Made by a program: the position numbers and the translations under genes. The notes beneath the pieces are model-generated. The model worked only from the letters and a program-made list of their open reading frames with translations. It had not been told where the DNA came from and did no database searches. 58,691 bases of DNA from DASSKK01 sp035690495 (lineage in GTDB: Bacteria > Actinomycetota > Actinomycetes > Propionibacteriales > Nocardioidaceae), in contig DASSKK010000011.1 in the NCBI GenBank assembly GCA_035690495.1, positions 1 to 58,691 on the forward strand, in the 5' to 3' direction. Below, one piece after another: positions 57,465 through 58,691 of the stretch (the first letter of the stretch is position 1; each line of letters starts with the position of its first letter).

Positions 57465-58691
57465 TTCTCGTGCTCCTTGTCGGCCAGCGCGTCCCGGACC
57501 AGCGCCCGGCCGATGATCGTGCGCTGCACCTCGGAGGCGCCCTCGTAGATTCGAGGTGCCCTCACCTCACGATAGAGATGCTCGAGCAGGTGGCCGCGCA
57601 CGAGGGCCCGAGCGCCATGGATCTGCACCGCCTGGTCGACGACCCACTGGGCGGTCTCGGTGGCGAACAGCTTGGCCATGGCGGCGTTCCTGGTCACGTC
57701 GGCGCTCCTCGTCGGTCGAGCCCGTCGAGACCCCTCGTCGTAGGAGGTCGCCGCCGACCGGACCAGCAGCCGCGCCGCCTGCACTCTGGTCGCCATCTCG
57801 GCGAGCACGTGCTGGACCGCCTGCTGGTCGCCGAGCAGGCCGCCGTACATCTGACGGGTCACCGACCAGTCCAGCGCGGCGTCGAGGGCGGCCTGCGCCA
57901 TCCCCACCGCGAAGGCGCCGACGCTCGGCCGGAACAGGTCGAGGGTGCGCATCGCTACCGCGAACCCGGCGTCGACCTCGCCGAGTACGTCGTCCTCGGT
58001 CACCCGGACGCCGTCGAAGACGAGCCGGCCGATGGCGTGCGGGGCGAGCAGGTCCAATCGCTCACCGGACAGCCCCTCGGCGTCGCCCGGCACCGCGAAC
58101 GCGGTGACCCCCTTGGCGCCGGCCGCCGGCGTGGTGCGGGCGAACACCGTGTAGACGTCGGCGTCCGGCGCGTTCGAGATCCAGGCCTTCTCCCCGTGCA
58201 GCGTCCAGCTTCGACCGGTGGCTGAGGAGGGCGGAGCCCGTCTCGAAGCCACCTCCTCCGCCCGCAGCTCGAGCGCGGCGGCGTCGGACCCGGCCGAGGG
58301 CTCCGACAGCGCGAACGCGGCCACCACCTCTCCGCTCACCACTCCAGGGATCCAGCGCTCGACGGTCTCCGGCCGGCCGGCCTGCAGGATCGGGTAGCTG
58401 CCCAGGCCCTGCAGCGCGAGCGCGGTCTCGGCGGCGGTGTCCACGCCGGCCAGGGTCTCGCGGAGCAGGCACAGCTGCATCGCGGCGGCGTCGCGCGGGG
58501 CTTCCTCGGGCTCGCCGCCGAAGAGGCCGCGGAGCAGGCCGAGGTCGCCCAGCTTGCGGAGCAGCTTGCGGTCCACGTGCCCGTGCCCGCTGTCAGTGCC
58601 GGGGTCCCTGCGCGCCGGGGCAGCAAGCTCGGTGCGGGCGAGCTCGCGGACCCGGTCGACGTACTCCTGCTGGGCCGGCGTCAAGGCGAAG
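57461..58691 (-). CDS. Acyl-CoA dehydrogenase (5' end outside the window)
   Basis: At least 409 residues visible; the frame is open to the window edge, so the start is not seen (TTG 58684 is only an apparent one). FAD region A-F-A-L-S-E-P-S-A-G-S-D and K-A-W-I-S-N-A-P-D-A-D; C-terminal I-Y-E-G-A-S-E-V-Q-R-T-I-I-G. Two stretches look inserted: S-R-R-A-P-P-S-S-A-T (58217-58253) and S-R-R-A-R-P-T-R-S-A-D (57711-57734), each encoded by a palindromic element. First visible gene of the operon. Confidence 0.9.
   Translation of the reverse strand, partial: FALTPAQQEYVDRVRELARTELAAPARRDPGTDSGHGHVDRKLLRKLGDLGLLRGLFGGEPEEAPRDAAAMQLCLLRETLAGVDTAAETALALQGLGSYPILQAGRPETVERWIPGVVSGEVVAAFALSEPSAGSDAAALELRAEEVASRRAPPSSATGRSWTLHGEKAWISNAPDADVYTVFARTTPAAGAKGVTAFAVPGDAEGLSGERLDLLAPHAIGRLVFDGVRVTEDDVLGEVDAGFAVAMRTLDLFRPSVGAFAVGMAQAALDAALDWSVTRQMYGGLLGDQQAVQHVLAEMATRVQAARLLVRSAATSYDEGSRRARPTRSADVTRNAAMAKLFATETAQWVVDQAVQIHGARALVRGHLLEHLYREVRAPRIYEGASEVQRTIIGRALVRDALADKEHEK
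57711..57734. repeat. In-gene short palindromic element
   Basis: GGTCGAGCCCGTCGAGACC (57714-57732) shares the core TCGA-CGGGCTC-GA with the other elements on the opposite strand. It encodes part of an Arg-rich loop inserted in the acyl-CoA dehydrogenase. Confidence 0.68.
58217..58253. repeat. In-gene short palindromic element with perfect arms
   Basis: GGTGGCT (58217-58223) and AGCCACC (58247-58253) close a 23-base interior that contains GAGCCCGTCTCGA. The element lies in a surface-loop position of the acyl-CoA dehydrogenase just before K-A-W-I-S-N and keeps the reading frame. Confidence 0.74.

Overview
The window is high-GC actinobacterial DNA, with GTG starts and ATGA/GTGA gene overlaps throughout. 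The order dnaG, dgt, dusB, glyS, zur, uppS, recO resembles the conserved core of mycobacteria and relatives. Together with the gene content this points to Nocardioidaceae (Nocardioides-like), but that is inference from gene families and layout, not a database match.

Layout. (1) 1-7754 is an accessory region beside tRNA-Asn: the end of an IS3-type transposase, a complete MobF (TrwC/TraI) relaxase-helicase, a convergent sigma-like protein, an RHS remnant fused head-on to a truncated nucleotidyltransferase-like gene, and two AT-richer secreted-protein genes, one frameshifted. (2) 7755-18145 holds tRNA-Asn, dnaG with a small partner gene, a DUF488 gene, asnB, a NarL-type two-component pair, a membrane protein, a VapBC-like toxin-antitoxin pair and dgt. 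(3) 18235-21869 is one operon: ABC ATPase, ABC permease, DesK-like kinase, response regulator. (4) 22188-29887 carries a LuxR regulator, methyltransferase, secreted peptidase-like protein, HAD hydrolase, dusB, a lipoprotein and glyS. (5) 29959-33523 is a zinc-uptake operon (znuA, znuC, znuB, zur) behind a double Zur box. (6) 33520-42318 has uppS, a MarR gene, recO, a PucR-type regulator and a five-gene branched-chain-amino-acid-type ABC importer (livG-F-K-H-M). (7) 42570-49506 has a secreted penicillin acylase, acetyltransferases, gluconokinase, an AraC regulator and a glyoxalase-fold protein. (8) 49503-58691 has another acetyltransferase, then a CoA-dependent aromatic degradation cluster: a 2-aminobenzoate/benzoate-type CoA ligase, a PaaX regulator, and an operon of two acyl-CoA dehydrogenases, enoyl-CoA hydratase, SDR and RidA-like protein. 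A secreted twin-cupredoxin gene lies between its two halves. The set resembles the 2-aminobenzoyl-CoA (abm) pathway; its monooxygenase would have to lie outside the window.

The least explained signal is repeat DNA. Two families of large perfect intergenic hairpins each occur twice: a 15-16 bp stem directly behind stop codons, and a composite double hairpin whose two copies differ by compensatory base changes. A third, single hairpin lies before gntK. Separately, short palindromic elements related to TTCGACRGGCTCA sit in frame inside several proteins of the last 10 kb. The cupredoxin gene has an unusual leader: a palindrome, a 13-codon upstream ORF with a strong ribosome binding site, and a hairpin against the gene's own ribosome binding site.
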